Part shown: piece after piece, positions 7,681-17,071 of the stretch
Layout of the letters: each line of letters begins with the position of its first letter
Numbering within the stretch: position 1 is the first letter of the stretch
From: Anaerolinea sp.
Lineage (GTDB): Bacteria; Chloroflexota; Anaerolineae; Anaerolineales; Anaerolineaceae
Reading direction: 5' to 3'
Assembly: GCA_020725865.1 (NCBI GenBank)
Contig: DYEC01000009.1
Span: 1-64,000, forward strand
Length of the DNA stretch: 64,000 bases
Notes under the pieces: model-generated
What the model was told of the DNA's origin: nothing
The model's database searches: none
The model's input: the letters and a program-made list of their open reading frames with translations, nothing else
Translations under genes and position numbers: made by a program

Positions 7681-7877
7681 AGATTGGCTTGTGCGGTACT
7701 ACCGGGGCGGTTAACCCAATTTTAGAATGAATTTCCCGGTGTAAACACCTTGACCGTATTTTATTCTTTTTGTATTATATAAGTAGTTATATAATTTTTA
7801 TTCCTTATCATTCGTTGAGCATTTCTAAACCTTGATGATATTCTCTGAATCTCACTAATTTAGAAAGGTTTACTCTC

Positions 7878-9524
7878 ATGGGAAAAGACACCTTTAAAAC
7901 CGTCGTTGTTGTTGGATCAGGGGCAGCAGCCTTAACCGCAGCTCTGGCTGCCAAAGATGCCGGACTTGACCCCATAGTGGTTGAAAGTATGGACTTAATC
8001 GGCGGGTCTTCAGGGATGTCAGGCGGGGGAATGTGGATCCCTAACAACCCATTGATGTTAAAAGCTGGTGTGCCCGACTCGTACGAACAAGCGCGTTTAT
8101 ACATGGATACGGTGATTGGCGACGTAGGCCCTGCGAGTTCGCCTCAGCGGCGAGAAGCCTACCTGCGCGAAGGTCCGCGCATGGTTGAGTGGCTGTCCAA
8201 ATTGGGTTTTCGTTTTTATTATGCTCCCGGCTATGCCGATTATTACCCAGAGCAACCGGGGGGAAGCGTCAAAGGACGATGTGTAGAACCCGAATTTTTC
8301 GACCTCAACAAATTAGGAACTTATAAAAACAAAATCAACGGGGCGCTGCCCATTGCGCTGCATACCTTGGATGCTTCTAAAATTTCGCTTTCTTTCCGGC
8401 TATTTTCTGCTTTCTTGCACACGGCGTATGTTATTGGGATTCGAAGCATTGGAAGCCGATTAATTGGAAAGGCTCTCACAGGATTGGGAGGTGCGCTGAT
8501 TGGTCAATTGCTCTACCTTGCTTTACAACGCTCCATCCCAATTTGGCTGAATAGCCCAATGGTTGAACTGATCTACGAATCCGGTAAGGTAAAAGGTGTG
8601 GTTGTTGAAAAAGAGGGCAAACGAGAAGCTGTATATGCCAAAGCCGTGATTTTAGGAGCAGGAGGCTTTGCCCACAACAACGAAATGCGCCAGAAGTATC
8701 ATCCGCATCCCATCACGACGAGTTGGACAGTAGCTAACCCTGGCGATTTAGGGGTACCCATTCAAGCAGGTATAGCTATCGGCGCCGCAACGGCTCTGAT
8801 GGACGATGCCTGGTGGGGACCAGTGTTTATTGACCATAAGGGAAAACCCCAGTTTATGCTTTGGGAACGCTCTGCGCCCTATGGTTTTATCGTTGATAGT
8901 TCAGGTCGGCGTTTCATGAATGAATCAGCTTCCTATGTGGATTGCGGACACTGGCAGTATGAACGCCATCAACAGGTACCAGCGATTCCGGCTTTTCTCA
9001 TCATGGACTCACGGCATCGGAAGTATTATCCATTTGGCATGATGCTGCCGGGCAGGACTCCCAACGAGGTGTTTGAGTCAGGGATGATGATCAAAGCTAA
9101 CTCTCTGGAGGAGTTGGCACAAGCTTGCAATATTGATCCGAACAATTTGGTGGAGACAGCGAAGCGTTTCAATCAATTTGCTGCTACAGGAAAGGATTTG
9201 GACTTTCACCGCGGTGATAGCGCATATGATCGGGTATATAGCGACCCGAAAGTCAAGCCTAATCCGAACCTTGGCGCGATTGAGCAGCCGCCTTTCTACG
9301 CCGTGCGGGTTTGGCCGGGTGACTTAGGTACTAAAGGTGGTTTGTTGACTGATGAGTACGCTCGAGTGTTGCGTGAAAACGGTGAACCGATTGAGGGCTT
9401 GTATGCTGCCGGAAACACAACCGCCTCGGTAATGGGGCGCACCTATCCTGGACCGGGTTCCACACTTGGACCAGCAATGGTCTTTGGCATGATCGCCGGC
9501 AGGCATGCTGCGACACTTGAATGA
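7878..9524 (+). CDS. FAD-dependent dehydrogenase, 3-ketosteroid delta1-dehydrogenase-like
   Basis: A 548-residue flavoprotein of the fumarate reductase/KstD superfamily. The FAD-binding dinucleotide motif VVGSGAAALTAALAA is at about 11-25, and ESMDLIGGSSGMSGGGMW follows, as in KstD. The C terminus GLYAAGNTTASVMG...YPGPG...LGPAMVFG carries the conserved tyrosine of the KstD active site and the FAD-binding tail. KstD enzymes introduce a 1,2 double bond into 3-keto steroids; related flavoproteins act on other enones, so a steroid substrate is only suggested. No signal peptide or haem domain is present. A terminator follows, then a PadR regulator. Confidence 0.82.
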   Translation: MGKDTFKTVVVVGSGAAALTAALAAKDAGLDPIVVESMDLIGGSSGMSGGGMWIPNNPLMLKAGVPDSYEQARLYMDTVIGDVGPASSPQRREAYLREGPRMVEWLSKLGFRFYYAPGYADYYPEQPGGSVKGRCVEPEFFDLNKLGTYKNKINGALPIALHTLDASKISLSFRLFSAFLHTAYVIGIRSIGSRLIGKALTGLGGALIGQLLYLALQRSIPIWLNSPMVELIYESGKVKGVVVEKEGKREAVYAKAVILGAGGFAHNNEMRQKYHPHPITTSWTVANPGDLGVPIQAGIAIGAATALMDDAWWGPVFIDHKGKPQFMLWERSAPYGFIVDSSGRRFMNESASYVDCGHWQYERHQQVPAIPAFLIMDSRHRKYYPFGMMLPGRTPNEVFESGMMIKANSLEELAQACNIDPNNLVETAKRFNQFAATGKDLDFHRGDSAYDRVYSDPKVKPNPNLGAIEQPPFYAVRVWPGDLGTKGGLLTDEYARVLRENGEPIEGLYAAGNTTASVMGRTYPGPGSTLGPAMVFGMIAGRHAATLE

Positions 9525-9545
9525 ATTGCAGGGAAAGTAAGAAAG

Positions 9546-9590
9546 ACTTGAGTGAAGGTTGATGGCTTCATCAACCTTCCAAGTTTTTTA
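9546..9590 (+). terminator. Intrinsic terminator after flavoprotein gene
   Basis: AAGGTTGATG (9555-9564) and CATCAACCTT (9569-9578) form a perfect 10-bp stem with a GCTT loop, extended by ACTTG/CAAGT. A TTTTTT run follows directly. This is a textbook rho-independent terminator and separates the flavoprotein gene from the PadR gene. Confidence 0.9.
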
Positions 9591-9672
9591 TTCCAAAAGA
9601 GGATGGAGATTGGTGTTCTCTTTTCCAAGAAGATAAATAAAGAAACTTGCGGAGGGATATCTTCTTCTGACG

Positions 9673-10230
9673 ATGGAAATTGATTATATTCTGCTTGGAT
9701 TGATCAAATTGTATGGCGAGGTTTCCGGTTACGAACTGAATCGCATCATTCAAAACTCCAACCGGTACTTCATTGCCGTTTCGCTGGCTTACATCTACCC
9801 AATTCTGAAGCGATTATACCAGCGCCGCTGGGTGACCTATACAGTAACTCCTATCCCTAATCGACCAGATAAAAAGTCTTATCGTATTACGCCGCAGGGA
9901 GAGAAAGCCCTTCAAGTCTGGCTGCAAGCACCAATTGAACCTGATATGTATTTCCGCTCATTCCTGTTGAAGATGCAATTTGCCGCGTTGATGAGCGAAG
10001 AGACGATTCGCGCCCACCTCGAGCGTGAGATTGAGCAACTTGAAAAAAAGATTCAGGATGTTAACCAGTTACACAACTGCATTGAATCTGGTAAGTTGGA
10101 TGCAAAAAGCTGTGAAGTATTGTCTTTTATGATGCAACTTCTCCTAGATACAAACGAATTGCGAATCGAGTGGCTGAAACGTTGGCTGAGCAAATTGACG
10201 GAGAGGGATAGTATTTCCAATCAGCCATAA
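9673..10230 (+). CDS. PadR-family transcriptional regulator
   Basis: A 185-residue regulator. The winged helix of PadR type occupies residues 1-85 (YILLGLIKLYGEVSGYELN, then YPILKRLYQRRWV and KKSYRITPQGEKAL). A helical C-terminal domain follows, with a coiled-coil-like segment LEREIEQLEKKIQDV. The family binds phenolic or drug-like ligands and controls neighbouring detoxification genes; the flavoprotein gene upstream is the likely target, although a terminator separates them. A GGAGGG lies 16 nt upstream of the ATG, rather far for a ribosome-binding site. Confidence 0.9.
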   Translation: MEIDYILLGLIKLYGEVSGYELNRIIQNSNRYFIAVSLAYIYPILKRLYQRRWVTYTVTPIPNRPDKKSYRITPQGEKALQVWLQAPIEPDMYFRSFLLKMQFAALMSEETIRAHLEREIEQLEKKIQDVNQLHNCIESGKLDAKSCEVLSFMMQLLLDTNELRIEWLKRWLSKLTERDSISNQP

Positions 10231-10281
10231 GTCCGCTGATATCAAACAAACATCATTGGTATCAGCGCTGCCACAGTTCTG

Positions 10282-13200
10282 CTAATATTCCTTTGAGAAT
10301 GTCACCACTAATTGCTGCGGCGCAAGCTCGCCCACAACATCCGGATTGTAATAGTCGTACACATTGCTGGCGGGAGTTCGTACGGATAGGGGAAAGCGGG
10401 CGCGCAGACGGTAACTAAATTCCAGCGGTTTGCCCTCGCTTAGATTGGTGATATACACCAGAATCTGGCGTCCAGTCAGCTCATAGCGTTCGATCTTTGC
10501 AAAGTCATAATCGTCTGGAACATCATTGAAACGCGTGACCAGCGCGTCGAGATCGGCCGTCTGCACACTGAAACCGGGCGGCACACCCAGATCAATCAGC
10601 GCTGCCTCGGCTTTTTCGCCCTTTTGATTCAAGGCTACGCGCACACTGACAGTCACACTATCATTTACCGCCAGTTCTGTACGGTCATATTGAACATCAA
10701 TAGCCACAGGTTCCTCAGCCGGCACAAGTTCAGGGTAAGTGGACAGTTTTTGCCAGGGGAGATAGTAACTGCCCGAAATCTGGTACATCAAGTTTCCCTC
10801 ATCACTGGAGTGAATGGACACGATATTTTCACGGCCAATATTCACGTCATCAAATGTTAAAAGCTGTACCACATCATAATTCTGACGGTTGATGGTCAGG
10901 GTTTTGCTCTGGCTGCCGTTAAGCGATACGCTGACCTTTGCATTCACATCTTCCAGCCCCATGCGCACGCTTTGCAACAGTACTTTGAGCGTTAAAACCG
11001 TTGCCTGGGTGCTGTACCAGGTGCCAAAACTATCTTTCTGACGGATTAGCGAAGTCAATGCGCCATTGACCAGTTCAGGGTGACGGTCGGCAGCTAGTAA
11101 AGCCAGTGCAGCCAGAGCCGTCGTCTCAATACTGCCGGTTTGCCCTTCGCTGCCCATAAAGGTCGCCACACCGCTTTGCCAGAAGACGCCACCTTTGCCA
11201 TCTTCTTTTGCCATCTTTGCCAACCGCTCCAGTACAGCCTCCGTAGAAGCATCCAGTTTTAGATCACCTGAACCGCTTTTTGCTGCATCATCTGCCACTA
11301 GTGCGTTGGCAACTAGTGCCAGCACATACGTATCCTTCGCATTTGCCTGAAATTCACGCACATACTGAACACCGCGCCGGGTTCCAGTTTCATCGCCGTA
11401 CCCTGCAACAATCAAGCTCCAGCTGATATAGGCGGTGACTGGCAGGCGGTCGTCGCCCAACGAAGCCCAGGTGTTTTCATGCACCAGCCCGCGGTCATTT
11501 TTCCATGATCCGTCCGATTCCTGCTGTGAGAGCAGCCAGCGGGCAGCACGCTCAATCAGCGCCGGATCAACTGAATGGACACGGCTCATATCGCTGAATT
11601 CCTGCAGTCCATAAGCCGTCAACATGCGATCGGCGGGTGCGTCGCCAAACAATGAAAAGCCGCCGCTGCCAGCTACTTCAAAGGTGGTCAAGCGTTGGTA
11701 ACCTAGATTGATATACTCTTCAGCTTTCATCTGCGTTTCTGGCGCTGCTTGATTAGTTGCTTGCAGATAATCCAGCACCAGCACATTTGGGTATGTAGTT
11801 GAAGAGGTCTGTTCAAAGCATCCGTAGGGCATACGCAGGATGCTATCCAGCCCTTCGATCACCTGACTGACCATGCCAGGATAAATTTTGACCGTCAGGC
11901 GCTGCGTACCGGAGATCGCATCCTTTGGAATCACAACAGGTACACGCACATCATGATCCGGTTGCAAACGATCGGATTGACTGAAGAAAATCTGCTTTCC
12001 ATCCGGATAGACTCGCACTTCCTTCCGAACGGCGTCAGACATTTTAGAACCCCAGGCAGTTACTTGAAACGGCTGTAAGCCAAATTCTCTGGCACGGACA
12101 CGGAAATACACCACTTCGATGTCATTGGCGGCGATCTCGATGGTTTTGACAGATTCATCTAACAGCTCGAACCAGGATGATTGTTCAAGCTCAAGACGCA
12201 CGCTTTGGGATTCTTGCAGGTAGTTAAACACGCCCACCGGGAGAGAGACCTCATCTCCAACCGTTAGCGAAAGAGGCAAATCAAGGTCAATGAAGAAATC
12301 CTGAAAGACTCGCAGGGGTGCAGAAATCCCACCCAAGCGTCCATCCTGCGTGGAAGCCAGCGCAGTGATGCGCCAAGTGGTGATGCTGTCAGCGATGGGC
12401 ACCTCCAGTCGCAGTTCACCTTTTGTGTCGGTCACCGCATCTGGCAGCCAGAACATGGTTTCAGGGAAGTATTGCCTCAGGCGCGGGGGCTGGGCAATAC
12501 CTGAAGAAGCTTCTTCATCGGTTTGCTTCATCGCTGCCTCCGGTACCGGCGCTGGAGTTGCCATGGCGAGCGGCATGGCACCAAAGTCCTGCAAAGCCTC
12601 CTCCCTTATCATCGGTGCCTGAGCCCCGAAGGTTACTCCTCCCCGGCCGCTTACCACCAGCGCCGATGAGCCGATTAATACCAATAACAACATGAGGGGC
12701 AACATGAAAAGCACGGCAAGGAATCGTCTTTGCCAGAGAAAGCCAGCCAGCCGCAAGAGAAACGCCAGCGGGAACAATCCCAACAGCCATAACCATTCAG
12801 TTAGCCGGCTATCGAGGTCAATATTCCAATTGAATGACAAGAATGAATCTAAAACTGCGACCCCAATCGCCAGTAGCAGCAAAGCGAGCATAATGCCAAG
12901 TGTTGTATCTTTAGAATGAATGGCGATCACAATCAACCCGATAAAGCTAATCAAAACCAGCCAGAGAAAAAGTCCCAGACCACCCTCATAAAACAGTTCC
13001 GGGATGAAAACTAACAGCTTTTCCAAGAGGTTTGGTGACCAAGCACGTCCTTCGCCCGCCAGCAAGGTTAGAATGACGAGAGTAACTATCAGGATTAGCG
13101 CGAGTGCAAGAATCAGACTCTTGCCCAGCAAACGCTGCCGCGTTAACGTCCAAACACTCAACACGGCCCCAACAACTGGCAGCAACAGAAAGACCACAAA

Positions 13201-15261
13201 TGCTCCATTGCCCAAGCGGGAGAAAAAGGTCCGCTGCTGCTGTTGAGCTTTCTCAAGTGCTTCCCGGTAAGAGTTGGCTTGAATAGGAAAGAAGGCGGCA
13301 CTCCGTTCTGCCAGACTAGCAGCCAGAGAAGCCTGCGCTGCACCTTGAGCGGCTGTTTCCAGCGGTTTTTGCTCTTCAGGCAGGCCGCGTACCAGCTCCG
13401 GCAAACTCAAACCGTGCAGGTCATAACGCGGCTTGAGAATTTCCTGCTCCAGCAAGAAGTACAATTTGGCAAAGCCGGGGTCCTGCTCAGCCAGCGCAAA
13501 GACCGCCTCGTCCACAATTGCCAGACCCAGCACAGCCTGTGCGCCCTGGCCATCGCGTCCCGCTACCTGAATATCCAGCACTCCTTGCTCACCCGGACGG
13601 TAAGTATCCTGTCCGGGACGAATATCTACTGCCAGATCCTGAGCATTATCTACTACAACTAGACGCGTATCGCGGATGATACTGCCGGAAGGAGGGATCA
13701 TATAAGCGTGCAATTCCAGCGTTCCAAACAGGTCTGGGGTAATATCTACTGCCACGTCTGCTCGCCCGCCGGTGATTTCCACACTGCGCGTGCTGATAGT
13801 TTGACCAGTGCGGACTATGTCCAGATAAACGCGTCCCTTGGGTTGAGTGGTCAAGATCGTCAGGCTCATTGTTTCGCCGAGGCGGTAAAACGGCTTATCC
13901 GGGCGCAGCAGGACACTCGCTTCCTGCCAGTTACCCTGTAAGGTAAACTGACGCACGGCGCGGTTACCGCTTGAATCCTGGGCGGTAATTTCAAGCGCTT
14001 CCCACGTACTCTGCGGCGTAAAACGTACTTCTGCCAGCCCATACTCACCCGTCTCAGTCCCAATGACCTTGGCTGAATTCATAAAGTTCAGACTTAAACG
14101 GCTTTGAACCGGCGTTCCATCCGGCCGGCTGGTCAATACATACAGGATGTTTTCCAGTCCCGGGCGGATGAAACCGCCCTCTGGAACAGCATTGATCACG
14201 ATTGTACTGGCAGCCACAGGCAAAGAAAGATCGGCGCTCTCGGTGTGTTGCGCCTGATCGGTCACACTGGCTTGCAGGTAATAGCGACCCAGCCCGCCTT
14301 CCAGCTCACTGCCGGCAATATAAGCAGGCAGATCAAATTCAAATTCAAAGCTGCCTTCTGCATTGGTTGTCCCTTGCAGGGTGAAGGTGGTCGTCCGCTC
14401 TACGTCAAAGGTGTAACCCTCAATCGAAACCGCTGCTCCGGTAACCGGTTTGCCGAAAAAGTACTGGCTTTGCAATGTGCCTTTGACATGCTGCCCCGGG
14501 GTATAAAATGTGCGTTCAGTGGACAGCTTCACGTCAAATTTGGGCAGTACATAATGTTCGACACGCACCGTTTTCTCCGAGCTGACACTGCCAAGCACAG
14601 CAGTAATTTTGTAATCACCAGTATTGACTTCGCCAGCAAGCTGAAAATCGGCGGCAGCCACCCCATATTCCGTTGTTGTCAGCGTTTTGCGAAATACTTT
14701 ATTCCCTTTGCCATCTGCGATGATTAACTCCAGCGGTCTGTTGCTGGCAGGCAATAAATCAAAAGCGCTCAGTGCCAGAGCGCGCAGGTGGATCACCTGA
14801 CCGGGCTGATACAGCGGCTTGTCAGTGGTCAATAAAATTCGGTAATTGCGCTCCAGACGTACGGCACGCTCCAGCGTGTATTCCCCCAACCTGTTACTGG
14901 TCTGGACAATCAGACGCGCTTCACCCTGTAGTTCAGCAGGCACACGAAAGTTAACATCCGCCGTCCCGGCGGAGTCGCTCTTGCCTTCAAAAACGGTGAT
15001 GGGCGCTTGACCCGTTTCCGGTAATAATTGCACCACGATTTGCGCTCCTTCCAGCGGTTCGGCGGTGTGGTGATCGCGAACAGCAACCCGTATTGCCGCC
15101 GGACTGCCGGGAATCAAACGATCCTGCGCCAGCACGATCGTTTCCAGCGGGCTGACCTGCTGTGGCAGTCTGGCGTAATGAATCGTTGCTAAGACAAGAC
15201 TAACACCAGTAATCAAGATGATTGCCAGGATAGCAAGGGCGATTGCCAGCTTACGGGACAT
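10282..15261 (-). CDS. Bacterial alpha-2-macroglobulin with polytopic membrane insert
   Basis: A 1659-residue protease-trapping protein. An N-terminal membrane anchor (5-26) is followed by macroglobulin-like beta domains. The MG6 motif IVDEAVFAL is near 582-590. The region equivalent to the bait loop is 600-930. The conserved RQYFPETMFWLP (929-940) opens the alpha-2-macroglobulin domain, and the thioester motif CFEQ is at 1148-1151 (codons 11809-11820), followed by the helical thioester domain and a C-terminal receptor-like domain. Unusually, six hydrophobic segments (about 685-871, bases 12650-13210) sit inside the bait region. An even number keeps both halves outside the membrane. No penicillin-binding protein 1C gene accompanies it, unlike many bacterial homologues. 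Confidence 0.9.
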   Translation of the reverse strand: MSRKLAIALAILAIILITGVSLVLATIHYARLPQQVSPLETIVLAQDRLIPGSPAAIRVAVRDHHTAEPLEGAQIVVQLLPETGQAPITVFEGKSDSAGTADVNFRVPAELQGEARLIVQTSNRLGEYTLERAVRLERNYRILLTTDKPLYQPGQVIHLRALALSAFDLLPASNRPLELIIADGKGNKVFRKTLTTTEYGVAAADFQLAGEVNTGDYKITAVLGSVSSEKTVRVEHYVLPKFDVKLSTERTFYTPGQHVKGTLQSQYFFGKPVTGAAVSIEGYTFDVERTTTFTLQGTTNAEGSFEFEFDLPAYIAGSELEGGLGRYYLQASVTDQAQHTESADLSLPVAASTIVINAVPEGGFIRPGLENILYVLTSRPDGTPVQSRLSLNFMNSAKVIGTETGEYGLAEVRFTPQSTWEALEITAQDSSGNRAVRQFTLQGNWQEASVLLRPDKPFYRLGETMSLTILTTQPKGRVYLDIVRTGQTISTRSVEITGGRADVAVDITPDLFGTLELHAYMIPPSGSIIRDTRLVVVDNAQDLAVDIRPGQDTYRPGEQGVLDIQVAGRDGQGAQAVLGLAIVDEAVFALAEQDPGFAKLYFLLEQEILKPRYDLHGLSLPELVRGLPEEQKPLETAAQGAAQASLAASLAERSAAFFPIQANSYREALEKAQQQQRTFFSRLGNGAFVVFLLLPVVGAVLSVWTLTRQRLLGKSLILALALILIVTLVILTLLAGEGRAWSPNLLEKLLVFIPELFYEGGLGLFLWLVLISFIGLIVIAIHSKDTTLGIMLALLLLAIGVAVLDSFLSFNWNIDLDSRLTEWLWLLGLFPLAFLLRLAGFLWQRRFLAVLFMLPLMLLLVLIGSSALVVSGRGGVTFGAQAPMIREEALQDFGAMPLAMATPAPVPEAAMKQTDEEASSGIAQPPRLRQYFPETMFWLPDAVTDTKGELRLEVPIADSITTWRITALASTQDGRLGGISAPLRVFQDFFIDLDLPLSLTVGDEVSLPVGVFNYLQESQSVRLELEQSSWFELLDESVKTIEIAANDIEVVYFRVRAREFGLQPFQVTAWGSKMSDAVRKEVRVYPDGKQIFFSQSDRLQPDHDVRVPVVIPKDAISGTQRLTVKIYPGMVSQVIEGLDSILRMPYGCFEQTSSTTYPNVLVLDYLQATNQAAPETQMKAEEYINLGYQRLTTFEVAGSGGFSLFGDAPADRMLTAYGLQEFSDMSRVHSVDPALIERAARWLLSQQESDGSWKNDRGLVHENTWASLGDDRLPVTAYISWSLIVAGYGDETGTRRGVQYVREFQANAKDTYVLALVANALVADDAAKSGSGDLKLDASTEAVLERLAKMAKEDGKGGVFWQSGVATFMGSEGQTGSIETTALAALALLAADRHPELVNGALTSLIRQKDSFGTWYSTQATVLTLKVLLQSVRMGLEDVNAKVSVSLNGSQSKTLTINRQNYDVVQLLTFDDVNIGRENIVSIHSSDEGNLMYQISGSYYLPWQKLSTYPELVPAEEPVAIDVQYDRTELAVNDSVTVSVRVALNQKGEKAEAALIDLGVPPGFSVQTADLDALVTRFNDVPDDYDFAKIERYELTGRQILVYITNLSEGKPLEFSYRLRARFPLSVRTPASNVYDYYNPDVVGELAPQQLVVTFSKEY

Positions 15262-15447
15262 ACAGCGCCTCCTCTTCCCACCCGAAATCTTCGGTGTCTG
15301 TTGTGGTATTCTGCCGGTAAGACGACTGCGAAAGTTGTTTTGTTCCGCTGGGTTTTACAAAGCAAGTATATCCCGCTTACCTATATCGCATTGTTCATCT
15401 CAATAGCCGCTCTTACCTAAACATCATCGCAAAGAGGGTCGGGAATC

Positions 15448-15456
15448 TGGTACAAT
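15448..15456 (+). promoter_or_regulatory. Extended -10 promoter for lipid kinase gene
   Basis: TGG followed by TACAAT forms an extended -10 box 120 bp before the kinase start. No strong -35 is visible. The 314-bp divergent gap between 15262 and 15575 contains no convincing gene. A GGAGG at 15538-15542 has no in-frame start codon at a suitable distance. Confidence 0.35.
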
Positions 15457-15575
15457 AAAATTGTAGACACCAGATGAGCCTGCAAGGGTGAAGTACCAAC
15501 CGGTTGGGTTTGTTGCTTTTGTGGTAGCTCAAAACTGGGGAGGAATAATCCTGTTAGGTTATTTGGTGGTGAAAC

Positions 15576-16631
15576 ATGGTTGCTGAGAAACATCCTTTTG
15601 TCTTTCTGGAAGCGATTGAAAGACTTGTCGAGCAAATACGTGCTGACGATACGGAGACAGGTGAACCGCTCCGTATTTTTGTCGTTCTAAACCCGGTAGC
15701 GGGTTTCACCAACGCGACGGCATTCCGCCGCAGATTGAGACGCTTTTGCAAATATTATCACTGCCTGCATGAGGTTCACGAAACCTGCGAGGGTGAAGAT
15801 CTGAAACCGATCATTGACCAAGCGATTCGGGATGGGTATCAAATTTTTGTTGCTGCCGGGGGCGACGGAACAATCTCTCAGCTTGCATCCTGTCTCGCGT
15901 ATACGGGCATCCCTATGGGCATCATGCCGGTTGGTACGGGGAATGCCCTGGCTCGCGGGCTGGGGCTGCCGCAGGATTTCGCCTCTGCTTTCCGATTGAT
16001 TGCCGGTAAGCACGAATATCGTATGCTGGATGCTCTGCGTATCAACGGGCAGTATCATGTTTTGAATGCCGGCGTTGGCGTGACCTCCAAGGTTGTTTTG
16101 AACACCCCGCGTCCCGTCAAGCGTCGTTATGGGATGCTGGCGTATGTCTGGGAGGCAGTCAAGGCGCTGTTCGGTATTCAGCCGCACTCTTTCCGCCTGA
16201 CAGTGGATGGGCGTAAATACCGAATGCGCGCTTCAGAAGTATTTATTGCCTGCGGCGGCTGGCTGGGGTTTCAACTTCCTTTTACCGACCTGAATATTCA
16301 ACCGGATGATGGACGAGTGGATGTGTTTGTCGTCAAGGCGCGTAACTTATGGGGATATATTGGTCTGGGGTTCAACTTACTTTTCGGCGGGCGCAGTCGA
16401 GCTTTGCCAATGAAACATATTCCAGCGTATCGAGAGGTTGTGATTGAAACGCGCCGTCCACTTCCTGTCCAATCGGATGGTGACTGGATTGGCGAGACGC
16501 CAGTCAGGATTGAAGTGTGTCCTCAGGCAGTGCGCCTGATTGTGCCTTCCAAAGAAAGTGATGTGTGGTCACGCCTGTTTTCACCCCTCCCCCCCTTGGC
16601 GGGTTTACGTAAGCCGACTGCCGCCTCATAA
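15576..16631 (+). CDS. Diacylglycerol kinase-like lipid kinase
   Basis: A 351-residue protein of the DAGK/LCB5 (YegS/DgkB) family, which phosphorylates diacylglycerol or other lipid alcohols with ATP at the inner membrane face. The phosphate-binding segment VVLNPVAG is at 36-43. The nucleotide motif GGDGT is at 95-99 and PVGTGNALARGLG follows; the beta-sandwich C domain ends the protein. A 30-residue N-terminal extension precedes the fold. An in-frame stop just upstream of the ATG fixes the start. The stop codon overlaps the ATG of a possible 40-codon reading frame. Confidence 0.9.
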   Translation: MVAEKHPFVFLEAIERLVEQIRADDTETGEPLRIFVVLNPVAGFTNATAFRRRLRRFCKYYHCLHEVHETCEGEDLKPIIDQAIRDGYQIFVAAGGDGTISQLASCLAYTGIPMGIMPVGTGNALARGLGLPQDFASAFRLIAGKHEYRMLDALRINGQYHVLNAGVGVTSKVVLNTPRPVKRRYGMLAYVWEAVKALFGIQPHSFRLTVDGRKYRMRASEVFIACGGWLGFQLPFTDLNIQPDDGRVDVFVVKARNLWGYIGLGFNLLFGGRSRALPMKHIPAYREVVIETRRPLPVQSDGDWIGETPVRIEVCPQAVRLIVPSKESDVWSRLFSPLPPLAGLRKPTAAS

Positions 16632-16753
16632 TGACGGCTTCCGCTCGCAAACACCGATTTCCCATCCATTCTCATCCCAAATGGTTTTACGCGAAAAAAA
16701 CTGACCCGCAGGAAACTTATCATAAGGGAAAAGTGCTTTATGAGCAAAGATAA
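16631..16753 (+). CDS. Possible 40-residue peptide coupled to lipid kinase
   Basis: The kinase stop codon and an ATG overlap as TAATG, which is usual for translational coupling. The frame then stays open for 40 codons, starting MTASARKHRF and ending KVLYEQR. The product would be basic and soluble and resembles nothing I know. It could equally be chance. The rest of the gap to 17071 holds a hairpin at 16862-16885 and the fadR promoter and operator. Confidence 0.3.
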   Translation: MTASARKHRFPIHSHPKWFYAKKTDPQETYHKGKVLYEQR

Positions 16754-16861
16754 CCCGCCTGACTAGGTACAAAAAGCAGAAAGCGATTGGCAATGGCTCA
16801 ATGGGCGCTTCGACAGAAAAACTTTTTCAGTTTCATTCCACCCCAGCCTGCCTAAACAAAA

Positions 16862-16885
16862 ACCGCCTGCGAGAGAGCAGGCGGT
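16862..16885 (-). terminator. GC-rich hairpin, terminator-like on minus strand
   Basis: ACCGCCTGC (16862-16870) and GCAGGCGGT (16877-16885) form a perfect 9-bp stem with a GAGAGA loop. On the minus strand the stem is followed by TTTTTGTTT; on the plus strand by TATAGTTTAT. It could therefore terminate in both directions. No minus-strand gene lies immediately right of it, so its main job may be to end the lipid kinase transcript. Confidence 0.5.
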
Positions 16886-16989
16886 ATAGTTTATCAGGAC
16901 ATTGACACACTCAGGGCTAAAAAACAAGAGGTTGCCCCGCAGATTTTCGTCTAAATATACACAGCAACGATCAAAAACCATTTCCCCTC

Positions 16990-17018
16990 TTGCAATCCCT
17001 TCTTGTATTTGCTATACT
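16990..17018 (+). promoter_or_regulatory. Promoter of fadR-glpD-AGPS operon
   Basis: A -35 box TTGCAA (16990-16995) and a -10 box TATACT (17013-17018) are separated by 17 bp. Transcription would start at about 17025, exactly at the beginning of the FadR-type operator, and the regulator ATG lies about 47 bp further on. Confidence 0.7.
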
Positions 17019-17024
17019 GAGACA

Positions 17025-17048
17025 AACTGGTATGACCACTGACCAGTT
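17025..17048 (+). promoter_or_regulatory. FadR-type operator
   Basis: AACTGGT (17025-17031) is inverted as ACCAGTT (17042-17048). Inside it, TGGTATGACCA (17028-17038) fits the T-N-G-T-N3-A-C-N-A pattern of FadR-subfamily operators and resembles the E. coli FadR box, whose core is CTGGT..GAC. It lies just downstream of the -10 box, so binding would block the start of transcription. Autoregulation by the adjacent FadR-like protein is the natural inference. Confidence 0.75.
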
Positions 17049-17071
17049 TAGCCCCAAATCCGGAGGTGATG

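Noticed and set aside
14104-14727. A 207-codon plus-strand frame inside the alpha-2-macroglobulin gene
   Set aside because: It is the antisense shadow of conserved macroglobulin domains, has no ribosome-binding site and no protein-like pattern.
15538-15575. Earlier start for the lipid kinase using GGAGG at 15538
   Set aside because: An in-frame TGA at 15570-15572 lies just upstream of the ATG at 15576, so the frame cannot extend.
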